Source: Hanleya hanleyi
Taxonomy: Eukaryota > Mollusca > Polyplacophora > Lepidopleurida > Hanleyidae
Length of the DNA: 64,000 bases
Assembly (NCBI GenBank): GCA_036873755.1
Contig: JAVTVY010018888.1
Location: 1-64,000 of the forward strand
Direction: 5' to 3'
The translations under genes were made by a program, and so were the position numbers. Below the pieces are notes generated by a model. That model did not search any database. It was not told where the DNA came from and worked only from the letters and a program-made list of their open reading frames with translations. Positions 25,983-39,020 of the stretch are shown here, piece after piece (the stretch's first letter is position 1; each line of letters opens with the position of its first letter).

Positions 25983-26279
25983 TTTTTTATGTATAAATTC
26001 CGTGTCTATAGGGTGAAGCAATCATTCTTCCGATAGCATAATATCTTCAAAAATGGTCACATTATCAATTTCGATAACATTGTCGTGATTTCTTTCAAAA
26101 CATTTTCACATTTTATAGAACTGTTTAGGTTTGAACACCACTTTTTTGGACAGTGAAGATGAGTGGTTTGATACACCCATATTTCGCGAGCTTAGATTTG
26201 TTCTTCGCGGCTTGAACGATGGAGATGTTGTTGCAACGCGCTTTGTCACAAATTTCGCATTTCGTCACTGTGTGATAAA

Positions 26280-26560
26280 ACCCGTTAACACTGCATGCAG
26301 TCAGTCTTCCTTCCATCATCCGTCTACCATCCGTCATCTGTCGTCCACCTTCCTTCATCGCCATCCTCTCATCTGCCACAATCCTCCCACCGTCCGACCG
26401 TCCACCATTAGCACTGCATGCAAATTCAAGCTTCTTTCCGTTGACCATTCTCTCATCATCCTTCTACCATCCGCCGTCTTCCGTCCATCATCCTTCACCG
26501 TCATCCACCATTCTGCCAACACCATCCGCAATGTACGCCCGCACAGCATTAAACCAGGGT
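26280..26560 (+). repeat. CATCC/CATCT-rich low-complexity region
   Basis: Irregular repeats of CCATCC, CCGTC and CATCTG. The open frames over it (26131-26583 and opposite) are composition artefacts. Confidence 0.5.
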
Positions 26561-26629
26561 TTATTTTGGAACGCAAAAGTTAGCATAAAATTCAGCATTG
26601 CCTTGTTTGAGAATTCAGTGATCCTAAAT

Positions 26630-27110
26630 TAATCGGTTTCTTCTTTACCATAGCTTGGTGGTATGTATGGAATTTGTCACATTCTGATTTCCTGATTTTT
26701 GAGCCACAGTGACCGTGATATCTGATCGCGACCTCGATTTTGATACACGACACTATAGAGTATCCACTCATGAAAACTGTAGATACAAAACTCACTGATA
26801 TAGACTCCACACGAACGAGGGAACAGACGGGCGGATGGAATTCATCATCTCAAGACGTCCACCTTCTGGACAGGCGTATAACAATTTGAGATGCGAGTTT
26901 CCGGTATACATGTACTTAAAATGTAGAAAGGAGAGACTCACATTCGCAGGGGGAAACTCTGTGAAAATATCGGCATTTGAACCAGCGTGTTCTATCTCTG
27001 GCCTCTTACCCAACCTATACTGGCAAGGCATTAGATTCTATCACTGCCTGACGACGACGATCGCTTCAATTCGTATCGCCCCACTAAACCTCCATCCTCG
27101 CTAAAATCAG
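26630..27110. repeat. Dispersed host repeat with TGACC motifs
   Basis: Shares phrases with 46800-48010 and 57370-57680: CAGTGACC, GATTTCCTGATTTT, GTATCCACTCA..AAA, ATAGAC followed by ACACGA, and CGTCCACCTTCTGGACAGGCGTATA at the end. A mobile repeat family of the host. Confidence 0.6.
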
Positions 27111-27559
27111 GGGTATCTATATGGGAATGTAAATTTCAGCCAATCAGCAAAGTAACATGCTGTGTAAATTGACCAATCAGATCACTTGTTTTACGTGACC
27201 ATGGCATGTTATCATGTAGCAACAGCCTTTCCCTCAAAAAGGTACCTTGACGTTTTGAAGATGCTGAACGTCGGGCGGAACAGTGAGTGGCCCGATTGAA
27301 AAGTCCACTTGGAGCCAACCATATAGACAAGCGGATCGGCTCCCCGAGGACAGCTTTGTCACCATTGTCCAACTACCACGGTTGAATGGTACGGTCACGA
27401 TTTTGCCTTTAATGCCGACGTACATAGCCACCCACAATACAGTGATAGACGGGGGCTCAGCTCCGAGGTCTTGCGTTAGGAGACACAGAAGAACGGCGAG
27501 TACATCGACGCACTGGGTTACGATTAGCTGGACGCGTTTTCATAGGCAGTATGGTCGTT

Positions 27560-27830
27560 GAGATAATCCAACTTGCCATTCCCGTTACTGCGACGGTACC
27601 TCGTCCACAGCCTCGAGGTCACCCAGTTGTACCATGTAATGGAGTTTTTCCAAGGTCTGCATGTTTTCAACGCAATGTTTTCCCGAACCTCACCGACAAG
27701 CGTACTTACCCGAGTAACACCTTCATTAGGGTTACTATGAAACTTCTGGGTATTGCGGCGTATGGAAAAACAGTAACCAAGACAAGGCCAAGATCGATAG
27801 GTGAACGTCCACATCTGCGATGTTCCTTTT
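27560..27830 (+). pseudogene. Decayed Maverick PolB fragment
   Basis: Around 27690-27790 the plus strand encodes a motif-B-like stretch (YGKTVT, then NQDK in a shifted frame), preceded by a diverged match to the block before motif B. Frameshifts and stops break it. Its order and orientation relative to the next two relics equal those of the intact element. Confidence 0.65.
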
Positions 27831-28263
27831 TCGCCGGGTGGGTCACACTGACAAGATGGGGTCCCTAAAATATATCTGATATTTAGGGGTCCAAACGACC
27901 TGTGATCTTGGATGCGGAAGACATACCGTCTAGGTCAATGCAGAGGCATGGATCGACGGACGCCCACATGCAGTTTTTGCTATGCATTCAGCGACACCAA
28001 TGTCCCTGTTAAACCCTTTGTGATATCTATGATGTTCTTGATTTTGTATATTACCAGTGTAAAATAATCATTATCAAAACTAGTAAGTATACGTATTTCA
28101 ACCAGTTAATTGAACACCTAATATTTTGATGTTTGGTTTTGAAGAAGAATTGGAAGTAATACTTGCGGATTATTACCTTTATTTTATATAGAATTACAAT
28201 CTATAGTTAACCTTGGACCAAATTCATAGTATTCAGTCATTTAGACGGTTGGCTATGATGTGT

Positions 28264-28530
28264 TTAAATATTATTCCTACGAAACAGGAACGTTAAACAC
28301 CAGAATGGTGCTCGAGCATTTAAAAGCTCTTGGATGAAATGATATACCAGTATATCCCGATCCTTGGCCTGGAAATACTCGTCAATCATCTGAAGGATGG
28401 TGTGCATCAGTACTGCATAGAAGCGACGGAACAAATAAATCAGGTTGTACTGTCCACAAACGCTACAAACATGGCCTAGCACGCTTGTTTGTTCCAACAC
28501 AGGTCGAAGTGTTTCTATGAATCAAGGCGA
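28264..28530 (-). pseudogene. Decayed adenain-like protease fragment
   Basis: C-terminal half of a Maverick protease: VCSVCGQY (Cys block), then KDRDILVYHF, aligning with the intact gene's SSVCGQY and EDRDVLVYDW. The His/Asp part is lost or unreadable. Confidence 0.75.
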
Positions 28531-28639
28531 TCAAGTTGCCTAGTCTTCGAGGGACGCGACGACCCAAGGTTGACCCGGTCAATCGCTAGGGTATGAGTTG
28601 GGGACATTAGCGATTTTCGGTACATGTCTATTGGGCACA

Positions 28640-29270
28640 AAACTTATTTGACCAAGACCCCTTCAAAGGGGGTCTGTGTACATAACTCAGCTGATCATCG
28701 TTGACCTTTGAGGTCGAGGCAGAATGTGTATCCGTCACAAACTCGTCATAACTCGTCCTGGTTGATTTGACTGGTCGCCGCAAAGAGTTTACTTTAGAGT
28801 CTAAAATCCGACTGTAAGTACCATGCCCATCCACAAATACAGAGCCACGAATTAATGTTGAAACATTTGAAGTAAAACGGGTTGTCTCGGTATACATCGT
28901 TGAAGAGGATATTCTCCATACTGACCAGGATCAGTCCCATGAATACAATCTCTTGGTTAGCGATCCGATTCCCTAAAAATACTGGTTTCACGTGTTGGAT
29001 GGGGTATTATGACGATCTGTCTGTAGCCAAGTTGACATGGCTTCGTTCGTTCCTTACTAAGCCATGATGCCTCTCAATGAACTTACATGTACACTCCGGG
29101 ATCACACGGCTCCATTGATCGTTCGGTTCTATCCGGCAATAAAACAACCCTTCCCAACTCTCTGTCAATTGTTTTTTCATCGAGTTCGGCAATGAGTTTG
29201 ATTGCCGTGAAGAGCTCGTTCGTCTGCAATCAGTCCTCAAACATCAACGGTCGGTTGACTTCACCGCCAT
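28640..29270 (-). pseudogene. Decayed Maverick major capsid protein fragment
   Basis: Clear fragments in two frames: YPIQHV, NQEIVFMG, RDNPFYFKCFNIN and further on ATSQINQDEL. They match the intact capsid protein's YPIRRV, NRENLFLGD, ENPFAFQHFNLN and ATGQNNQDEG. Several stops and shifts are present. With the protease and PolB fragments it forms a second, old Maverick insertion. Confidence 0.8.
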
Positions 29271-29289
29271 GATTTTTGCACAGGTCATG

Positions 29290-29640
29290 TAATCTTCCAG
29301 AGTAAATGCAGTTTGGGAGTAAGTAGACGTATTCAGCGATGTTGTGCTTATACTAAATTCCTCAACCAGCACCTGGTAATAGTAATATTTACATTTGAAT
29401 ATTATATTATTTGGGGCTTTATTTGCTGGGACTATGACGAATTTACTCTTGTGATTTGCTACAAATTTTGCGAACTGAGGTTTATCAGTACTTGTTTTGC
29501 TTGGGGAAGAGTACTATTGTCAATACAGCGGATTGTTTCAACGAATCTTGGTGAGGTCCAGCCAGTCAACGGGTACTGTAGGTTCAGCTTTTTCTCGCTT
29601 TGACCACTCAATAACATACTCTTTCGGTGCAGCCATGACT
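29290..29640 (-). pseudogene. Retroelement RT-like fragment
   Basis: The minus strand encodes KPQFAKFVANHKSKFVIVPA followed by NKAPNNIIFKCKYYYY. The VPAxKAxNNIIFxCKxYYY pattern is one I associate with reverse-transcriptase proteins of Penelope-like retroelements. Stops occur before it and nothing of the RT core follows. It abuts the capsid relic, so one element inserted into or next to the other. Confidence 0.4.
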
Positions 29641-29793
29641 ATCTCTGGTCCGCCTTCAGGTTTATTTTTCTCGGCTCTCTATATTTAGGTCCCTTCATCA
29701 GAATGTTTTTAGGTTCACATCACTCACTGTATCAGTCACCAGTCACAACATGCTTGCGTGGTGTAGAGATGAAGTCCGATGATTCACAATCAC

Positions 29794-29801
29794 AACTATA
29801 G
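29794..29801. repeat. 8-bp target duplication, left (AACTATAG)
   Basis: Identical to 30956-30963 on the other side of the foldback element. Confidence 0.85.
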
Positions 29802-30955
29802 CACAGGGAATTCGTATCAATCCGCCTTTTGCCCTATTCGTAATGCCGGTTTTCGCAGCAAGGTGGCGCTAGCGCTCACGGCACTTTTGGTCTGTTCCGG
29901 TTGTCTGCTACACTGAACATGTGCAGGAGGGAAGGCGGGTATTGTATATCGCCTCGTTTCGTCAAATTTTCTCACAGATGGAGACGTCTTTGGTAGTTTA
30001 CGTAAGTATAGTCATCAAGTCTAATTTTTACTCGTTTGTACAAGCATAATAAAAGCCGCTTTGTCAACAAATTGGGCAATCAAAGCTCGTCGTTGTTGTT
30101 GTTATAAAACATGGTGGGTGGCCGGCAGTTCAGCCTGATTAAACCACACGCTACTGAAAACAATCAGCAGGGGCCAGTTTGTTTGATCAAGTACTGTGAG
30201 AAATAATCGGATTATTAGTTAACCCGACTACCATGCAGCTGTTAATGTAGCTGTATGATTATAATGTGATAAACAAGAACCCAACCCGCCTCAGTTGGGA
30301 TTGCTGATAGTGTTTCATAATTTTATTGTGAAAAGCCACACTGAACAGGAAATTAATTAACTTCTCATAAATACTGAGGAAGTAGTTTTTGCACTAATAG
30401 CTACTTATTTTTAATTTTTTAATTATCTAATTACTATCTAAAAAAGCCAATTGAAGCAAGGAGAACCGCGACAATATTATCAGTGATAATGCCTCGACAA
30501 TCGTACGGTACAGTAATCCTTTATCCCTGAGACGATGACACGCAAGTCTCTAGTATAACTAAACAAATGTTTTATAACAACAACAACGACGAGCTTTGAT
30601 TGCCCAATTTGTTGACAAAGCGGCTTTTATTATGCTTGTACAAACGAGTAAAAATTAGACTTGATGACTATACTAACGTAAACTACCAAAGACGTCTCCA
30701 TCAGTGAGAAAATCTGACGAAACGAGAGAAAATACAATACCCGCCTTCCCTCCTACACATGTTCAGTGTAGCAGACAACCGGAACAGACCAAAAGTGCCG
30801 TGAGCGCTAGCGCCACCTTGCAGCCGAAACCGGCATTACGAATAGGGCAAAAGGCGGATTGGATTGCATATACATACCCATCTCACAACACATAAATATT
30901 TATGTGTTGTGAGATGGGTATGTATATGCAATCCAATTGATACGAATTCCCTATG
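29802..30955. mobile_element. hAT-like non-autonomous foldback element
   Basis: Nearly identical inverted arms of about 290-310 bp (29802-30109 and 30569-30955, the latter interrupted) enclose about 460 bp without coding frames. The tips read CA(C/T)AGGGAATTCGTATCAA on both ends, and perfect 8-bp duplications AACTATAG flank it. An 8-bp duplication and CA.AGGG tips fit the hAT superfamily. Confidence 0.85.
30862..30936. mobile_element. Nested perfect hairpin insertion
   Basis: A ~70-bp perfect palindrome centred on AAATATTT (about 30896) with arms GGATTGCATATACATACC... interrupts the right arm of the foldback element. The left arm lacks it. Short repeats (ATT) at its edges may be its target duplication. 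Confidence 0.8.
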
Positions 30956-31117
30956 AACTATAGTCTCCAGACGTGTAGAAGTTCCAGTCAAGCTCATTGG
31001 CAGCATTAGTGTGATTGAATATTCTCGTGGCTATATATTTAATATGCTTATATGAAATGCAAGGAGGTTCTGTGAATAGCTTGCTACAGCGCTACGTACA
31101 TCTGGATCATTCAGGAT

Positions 31118-34100
31118 TTAGTCCATGAGCCAGACCAGATATCGGTACCACCTGGGGTGGCAAATTCTCATGTTGTTTTGAAAGTCCTATATCCATAGAT
31201 GCAAAAAAAAACTTTGAAAGCAAGCCGGGACTCACAGCTTAGTGGTAGTAATCACCTCTTAAAGACGGACACCCGAGTCCAATCTGAGGGACCAGATTTG
31301 GGGGTAGGGGAAATATAAAGTTGAATAACTTTGCAAGTAATTGTGATATAATGACATTTGTCCACTCGAAATGTTGGTAATCTGATCCTCTATATGTTGG
31401 TATCTGTTATGTGCTAATATGTCTATTACGTAGGTCACCAGAGGTCAAAAGGTCACGAAATCTGACCCCTCTCTAAAACGTGACCACCTGTAGGAAAACT
31501 CGCTACAGATACCATACCAATGGGACTTTCTCAACCTAAATGGGTTCAAATGGAAGCCAAGAAGTACCTTATTCTATAAAAAGTCTAAACAAGTGGAGTT
31601 TATTATTATTTAGACTGTGGCACAGAACTGTTTTTGACGCATTTTCAAAAATGGTCTTTTTATTGCGCTAAAAACAGGCAAAATTGTATGAAGTTGGACA
31701 GCTTGAAATTAGTTGCATATTTTGGCAAATAACTACTCCAAATGCTAATGGCCATGTCTTAGGTGTATTCAAGGATTAGTTAAGCTACATTTTGAGGTAA
31801 TTAGGTCACCAGAGGTCAAGGTCAAAGATTGTCAATTATTAATTTTCTACATTTTTACTTGGGACTTTCATATTACAATGAGTGCTGCAGCATGGGTCCC
31901 AAAAAGGGATTACTTTCCGAGTAATCCAAACCAGCATTCTACCAAAGGTCATCATATATCAAACTGATCGTTATGGTGCCAGGAGTAAGGAAATGCATGA
32001 TGCCAAGGTTGAATACAATTACAAACCAAGTTGTGACCTATTTTCCAGGGGTGTGGGGTGGGGAGATATCAACCGTTCTTGAATGTAACTGTACTATAAA
32101 TTTTGGCTGCTAATAACCTACTCTGTTGTTATGATTTTTGTGCTGCAGGTTAGAGAAGCATACCCAATATATGTTTATAAGCTTCCCCAGAATGGCTGAC
32201 CACCCTCCAAGAAGAGCGGGTGACGTTAGGTATTGCGGGAGGGGGGTCTGTTCGGCAAAGTTTTTTACGCAATACGGAATGGACCTACTTCCTTCTGAAA
32301 AGTGTACATTATGATGAGGAAGAGTACTTATTCTCAATGGTATGTATACCTATTTGCCATAAAGGTGCCCATCCGCCATGTCGTACATTCCTCATCAGCT
32401 TCTTGCCATTCCTCTTGTTTGTTAGAGGAATTAACGTTAGTATCAGAATGGCGGAATTCAGTGTTGCTGCCCCTACCAAGAAGGCCAGATTGGACATTTT
32501 TGACGTAGAATCCAGCATATTTTGTTCTGCGTCTTTCTCAAGGAAGAATCCACCTGTCCCTCTTGACACGATGCAGCTGTAATCGTTATTTTCAGCCTGC
32601 AACCAACGCCAGGATGAAACTGGACAAGTCCTACTCGAGAATAAAACAGACATCCTCGAATGGAGTGAAAACATTTAGATATCACAGAGATTGTAGGTCG
32701 ACATATTGCATTCGGCACAACATACAGAGATTAATTAAGCAGAGGGACAGTTGAAGCAGTAGCAGTTCATCGGCTGCTCTACCAACAGTAATCCAGGAGA
32801 TGACACTGCTGTTATCAGAAGATCACAGTTGTCGAAATCTGCATTTGACCGGAAAAGCAATTGCTCTATTTGCGGCATGCGCTGTTTTTCTTCCCACAGA
32901 TATTCAGGAAGCAATGCTAACTGGTCCCTGGTAGCAACAGTCGTAGACGACACGTGTGATAATATCTACACAACGGTTGTAGATGCTGCAGAAAAGCAAT
33001 GAGACTTTGGAATGCTTCATCGCCTTCGTGGTGCTGGACCAGATCTAGTAGCTGCAGATGCCAGGTATCACCGGAAAAAGAACTGTCTTCCAAAATATAT
33101 CATAGCAGGTAAATTCGAGTCGGAAAATTCGGAAAGTGCTCGCATCGCTATTATCATACAGGTGAAGGAAGAATTCTATCAGTTATGGTTGAGAAGGAGG
33201 TGTATCTTTTGAAAACACTGCGCAATCGTTACCAGGAGCTTGCCGTCGGAACAGACGTTAAGAATGCTTCGGCATACACTTCTCAGAAGTTAAAACACAA
33301 GCTAATTCAAGAATGGCCAGAGAACCAAATTTGAGAGGAATCCAAGTAGCGGTTGTCAAGCTATGCTCCGGAAACGGGGGGGGGGGATAATTAAGCAGAG
33401 GGACAGTGGTACCACACCATGAGAGCTCGCTTGAGATTGCGTTTGGTGCATGTGCGTCTACAGGTGGCACCACCTAGGGTCAAAACTTTCTTGTCGGTCC
33501 GTAACATTTCATTTCAGGAGCATAACTTGACATCAGCTAGTTGGATTCTTCTCAAATTTTGTATGTAGTTATCATACCATGAGACCTTGCTTGGGATTGC
33601 ATTTGACGCGTGTGCATCTACAGGTGGCGCCACCTATGGGCAGAATTTTCTCAGTTGGTTCGTAACATTTCGTGTCCAGAGCATAACATGCGTAGACAAT
33701 CCGTTGACCACAGTCGTGACCGAACGAGGTCCTCATTGTCAACTATTTACATACCGTGCCGCCACCAAATGCAATCTAAATGAACTTACCCGTAAACTAC
33801 TAGAACATGTATACTTATATTCCACTACAAATATTTGTCAATTTCTATCAAATGTGCATCCGGGGGGTATCTTGATCATTTTGATCAAATGTGTGCATCC
33901 CTCAGACTATGCTCTAGTTAATCTCTGTATGTGGTGCCGATTGCAATACGTCGACCTACAATCTCTGTGATATCTAAATTTTTTCACTCCATCGAGGATG
34001 TCTGCTTTATTCTCGAGTAGGGCTTGTCCAGTTTCATCCTGGCGTTGGTTGCAGGCTGAAAATAACGATCACAGCTGCATCGTGTCAGGAAGGACAGGTG

Positions 34101-35533
34101 GATTCTTCCTTGAGAAAGACGCAGAACAAAATATGCTGGATTCTACGTCAAAAATGTCCAATCTGGCCTTCTTGGTAGGGGCAGCAACACTGAATTCCGC
34201 CATTCTGATACTAACGTTAATTCCTCTAACAAACAAGAGGAATGACAAGAAGCTGATGAGGAATGTACGACATGGCGGATGGGCATCTGTATGGCAAATA
34301 GGTATACATACCATTGAGAATCAGTACTCTTCCTCATCATAATGTACACTTTTCCGATGGAAGTAGGTCCATTCCTTATTGAGTAAAAAACATTGCCGAA
34401 CAGATCACCCACTCCAGCAATACCTTTTTCTAACATCACCCGCTCTTCTTGGAGGGTGGTCAGCCATTCTGGGGAAGTTTATAAACATATATTGGGTATG
34501 CTTCTCTAACCTGCAGCACAAAAATCATAACAACAGAGTAGGTTATCAGCAGCCACAATTTATAGTACAGTTACATTCAAGAACGGTTGATATCCCCCCT
34601 GGAGAATAGGTCACAACTTGGTTTGTAATTGTACTCAAGCACGGCATCATGCATTTCCTTAATCCTGGTACCATAACGATCAGTTTGATATATGATGACC
34701 TTTGGTAAAATGCCGGTTTGGGTTACTCGGAAAATAATCCAGTTTTGGGACCCATGCTGCAGCACTAATTGTAATATGAAAGTCCCAAGTCAAAATGTAG
34801 AAAATTAATAATTGACAATCTTTGACCTTGACCTCTGGTGACCTAATTACCTCGACATGTAGCTTAACTTATCCCTGAATAGACCTAAGACATGGCCATT
34901 AGCATTTGGAGTAGTTACTTGGTCAAAATATGCAACTAATTTCAAGCTGTCCAAATTCATACAATTTTGGCTGTTTTTAGCGCAATAAAAAGACCATTTT
35001 TGAAATTGCGTCAAAAACAGTTCTGTGCCACAGTCTAAATAATAATAAACTCCACTTGTTTAGACTTATTATAGACTTGGGTACTTCTTGGCTTCCATTT
35101 GAACCCATTTAGGTTAAGAAAGTCCCATTGGTACGGTATCTCAGCGAGTTTTCCTACAGGTGGTCACGTTTTAGACAGGGGTCAGATTTCGTGACCTTTT
35201 GACCTCTGGTGACCTACATAATTGACATATTAGCATATACCAACATATAGAGGATCAGATTACCAACATTTCGAGTGGCCAAATGTCATTATATCTCAAT
35301 TACTTGCAAAGTTATGCAACTTTATATTTCCCCTACCCCAAAATCTAGTCCCTCAGATTGGACTCGGGTGTCCGTCTTTAAGAGATGATTACTACCACTA
35401 AGCTGTGTATCCCGGCTTGCTTTCAAAGTTTTTTTTCATTTAAGGATATAGGGCTTTCAAAAAATCATAGTGAGAATTTGCCACCCCAGGTGGTACCAAT
35501 TGATGAAATTTTGGGGTCTGGCTCATGGACTAA
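31118..35533. mobile_element. 4.4-kb foldback element with ~1.5-kb inverted arms
   Basis: TTAGTCCATGAGCCAGACC begins both ends. The arms (31118 to about 32700 and about 33960-35533) are highly similar; for example the frames at 32309-32674 (-) and 33998-34342 (+) encode almost the same peptide. The central part 32700-33960 is unique. On the arm's coding side a peptide with KARLDIFDVESSIFC and YHRDCRSTYC is broken by stops, so it is a decayed transposon-related or host-captured gene. I see no target duplication. Confidence 0.75.
33411..33690 (+). repeat. Direct repeat of ~160 bp in the foldback centre
   Basis: ACCATGAGA, TTGGGATTGCATTTG and CTACAGGTGGCGCCACCTA recur at about 33415-33520 and 33577-33680. 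Confidence 0.6.
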
Positions 35534-38300
35534 TTCGTGGTAAATTATTAATAATGTCCAGTCCTAGTAGTTAGTAGTTGGGTTTCAAGAAAAGCCCGTT
35601 TTTGAATGTTTCGATTATGGTCACTGGACGATACAATTGAAAATACGCTACATCTTGACAAACTTTAGAGATCAGCGGGGGTATATTTCCTGAAGACAGA
35701 GATCGTTGTATATCTCTGGCAATATGATTTAATTATCTCTGAGGTGCCACAAACAGGACTGTACGCAAGCTATGTATACTGTTGGGTGTGTTGGTTAAAT
35801 CCAATAAATAATTTGAAGTGATATGATCGTGAATCAACGCACTATTAAACTTTCTCCAACCATGGCTGCGATGTCTCCGTTGGTGGGGCTTAAGTAGTTG
35901 GGTAATATTGGATATATCTGAATGGTAGTTTGTAACAATGCCGAACCCTTTGACATTGAGGTTTTAGGATGGAAGAATGCCTCACTATGCATGAAGACAC
36001 ATGGCAAAAGTGGAGGGGCATGTTATCGAGCTCACACCAGCCAGTGCAGAAGAGTCAGCATCAAAGACTTCCCTAGCCTCCAGGATGACCAAATCATCGG
36101 GGATGAGACCATGATCAGGGGAGTCACACCATGTCCACCCAGTACTTTTGTGTGCAGTCAGTAATCTGGGTCCATCAGGTTGTCTGAATGTACCCTGCGC
36201 GTCTGTTGTCGGTGTCCAAGTCTTGGTCTAGTTTGGTATCCATCAATGTCGCAGTCCAAGTCCATCTCAGATCTGGTTGTTAGAGATCTTCTCATTTCAG
36301 TGCAACTGCTCTAAACCGATGTAATGGATAAGAATGTCACGGTGATTAGTGTCCCTTTTCATATCCTTTTCTATTGCAACCAAGGACGGACACTTGTCCC
36401 AAATGTGGAGAAATGTGTCCTAGGTGGGTTAGATGATAGGAGCCGGACACTGCTTAGCCACTGGACATTCTTAGCCTCCACACCGGTTCTTCACACACCC
36501 TGCAACATGCACCTGGTGGTCAGGCTCCATCAATCAATGTACCACGTGGTCCACAATGTTTTTAACAGGTTTTGGAACTTTTCCCAAAACAGTGATCCGA
36601 CATTGACCTACTTGCTACAACATCGTGATAGGACTGAAATATAGTTGAAAGCGACGTTATATTATATTCATTCACTCCTACTTGCTACATGACATTCTCC
36701 TCCTGCACACGTTTCAACAATGTCTATCAAAATTTGTGGAATTTCTCTGTTGACGACCTGCACGCGATCGCCAAGCGCTAAATTCGACAGGCGTGTTCCC
36801 CAGACGGTTCTTCCTATGTTGATATATGGGAAAGCAATAATGAATCGCCATCTCTCAGATATGTTACTAACATTTGTATGAAGTAACTATCATCAAATCG
36901 GATACTTTATATTAAGTACATTTGCCTACGGTACACTCGGTAATAATTCAAACAGAAAGACTTAGCTTCCAACCTTGAACTGAGAGAAGTCTCTGGAGAA
37001 CTGGTTGTTGTCTCCTGTTAAAATGGTAGATAATGTGACAAGCTATGTGGTTAAATCAAAGTTTCCATATATTTTTATCTTTTTTTTCTGTTAGGTTTTA
37101 AGCTTGAAAATGTCAATTTTCTGTGCGAATTATTACAGAGATTACATAATTTCTGTCAAGTTTTGACGAATTTAATGTTTTTTCCCCATATGTAAACAGA
37201 GAGAGAGAGAGCACTTTCAGGATTTGCAGGCTTGGATTTTAAAATCTTGAATTCCAGGAACAAACACATCTGACTAGTTGACTTCCCCGGTTGTCGGCAC
37301 AAACACATCTGACGAGTTGACGGTTTGACCATAACTCAAGTTTGGAATATATCAGCAGCTCTGATTTTAGAACTTATTCAGAAAGACAACACATTTTCAT
37401 AAAACCAAGAGAAATGTTATTCAATATTCGAGGTAATTACATCAAACGACTGTTATCAACAGCTATGTACAAGTTAAATTCAAAATGAAGATCGGCATTG
37501 TATAATTCTCATCAATTGATTCAACTAAGTATATAGCACAAGTGAATTGTTCCTCAAATCTCAGGTACATGTAAGAGGTCAACGGTCAAAATGTCACTGG
37601 TAACATACTAGCACATGGATACAAGATTTTGGTCAAAGGTCATTCACCCATTGACTTGACGTTACCCATACAGCGACCCACATTCATCATCCGAACGCAT
37701 GGCACGATCATACGTAGAAACTTTTGCTCGTAGCTATGCGGTAACGGGTGCTATCTGAGTGTAATAGGGCGTTTCCCAAATGGTCACATCCGACTGGTCC
37801 CGTTACATCCGACATCATCGGTGCAATCACATTCATACAACGAAGACACACCTCCATAAAGCGATCGATTGAAATTATCCCATGGTGGGCCTCGAAGTGC
37901 TCCCATCACAAAATAAAAAGCATATCATTTCCCTGTGGTCTGCTGCCGATTTTATTTTGTTTTCAAATATGTTAGGTCGTTTGTAATATGATTTTTCTTA
38001 AGATAAACAAAGAAGCATGCTCCACTAGAGTGAGAAATAAAATAGCTAATTCGCACAACTTCGTTTTGGTCTCGCGTAGACTCCCCCAGTCTTGCGCCTC
38101 GTGAAACTGATACGTCTACATGTCTGAGAAATATTTGAATACAGATAATTTCATTGGCTCGTTTACATGGGGCCGACATTTGACCTCATGCATTGGGAAC
38201 AACTTTCGAACTGGATTATCTCCCTCTAGATAGATGGCGCCGTGTGAAATACATGCCGAATCACAGCGTACATCTAAGGGTAGTGTTAAGTGAAACGTGA
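35534..38300. other. Host DNA without a recognisable gene
   Basis: Short open frames (for example 35922-36164 and 36324-36644) show no domain. A SINE tail lies at about 36630-36690, and a short GA repeat at about 37198. Confidence 0.45.
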
Positions 38301-38319
38301 AATGCCCTTAGCAAGCTAA

Positions 38320-39020
38320 GATGCCCACATTCTGAGCAAAGGTCATTGGTAACTCATTGGCTCATATATAGACGGGTCATTCGTAACTCAATGATACAGA
38401 TGTTGACCAAAAGGCATTGGAACCTCATTGAGATAGATTCTGACCAAAAGCTGTGGCTTACTCAACACAAATTTTGACCAAAGGTCATTGATAACTCATT
38501 GACACAGATTTTGAGCAAAGGTAATTGATAACGGATAAAGGCTGTTGGCAACCCCGTGACAGAGATTTTGATCAATGGTAACCAACTGACAGATTTGGAC
38601 TAAATCGCTGATGAAGCATAGATACAGAATTTGACCAAAGGTTTTAGATAACTCAATGACACAGACTGCATCGAGGGGTTCGGCCCCTGATGGATTTTGA
38701 TCAAGGGTTGTTGTTAACTACTTAATAAACTGAGATTTTCATGCAAAGCTCATTGGCAACCCCTTGACAGAGATTTTGATCAATGGTAACCAATTGACAG
38801 ATTTTGACTAAATCGCTGATTTTCATGCAAAGCTCATTCGTAACCCATTCTCACAGATTTCAGCCAAAGCTCAATGGTAACTCTTTGATACTGATTTGTG
38901 GTTAAATTTATATTGGTAACTCGAAGTCTATAGAGAGGTTATTGATAAGTTATTGACACAGACTTTTGACCAGAGGTCTCATGTAGATTCAACCAGGAGC
39001 CATTGTTAACCATTCACACG
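38320..39020 (+). repeat. Degenerate minisatellite, ~45-bp unit
   Basis: About 12-15 diverged copies of a unit like TTTTGACCAAAGGTCATTGG followed by AACTCATTGACACAGA. The section about 38524-38590 and 38745-38830 also shares a longer duplicated stretch. Confidence 0.75.

Noticed and set aside
27136..27437. Possible second protease N-terminal fragment on the minus strand (WVAMYV)
   Set aside because: Only a short match, in the wrong order relative to the protease C-terminal relic; too weak to annotate.
36324..36644. 106-aa plus-strand frame
   Set aside because: No domain, ends in a SINE tail; not supported as a gene.
38320..39020. CRISPR-like spaced repeat
   Set aside because: Units are degenerate without conserved spacers and the DNA is eukaryotic; it is a minisatellite.
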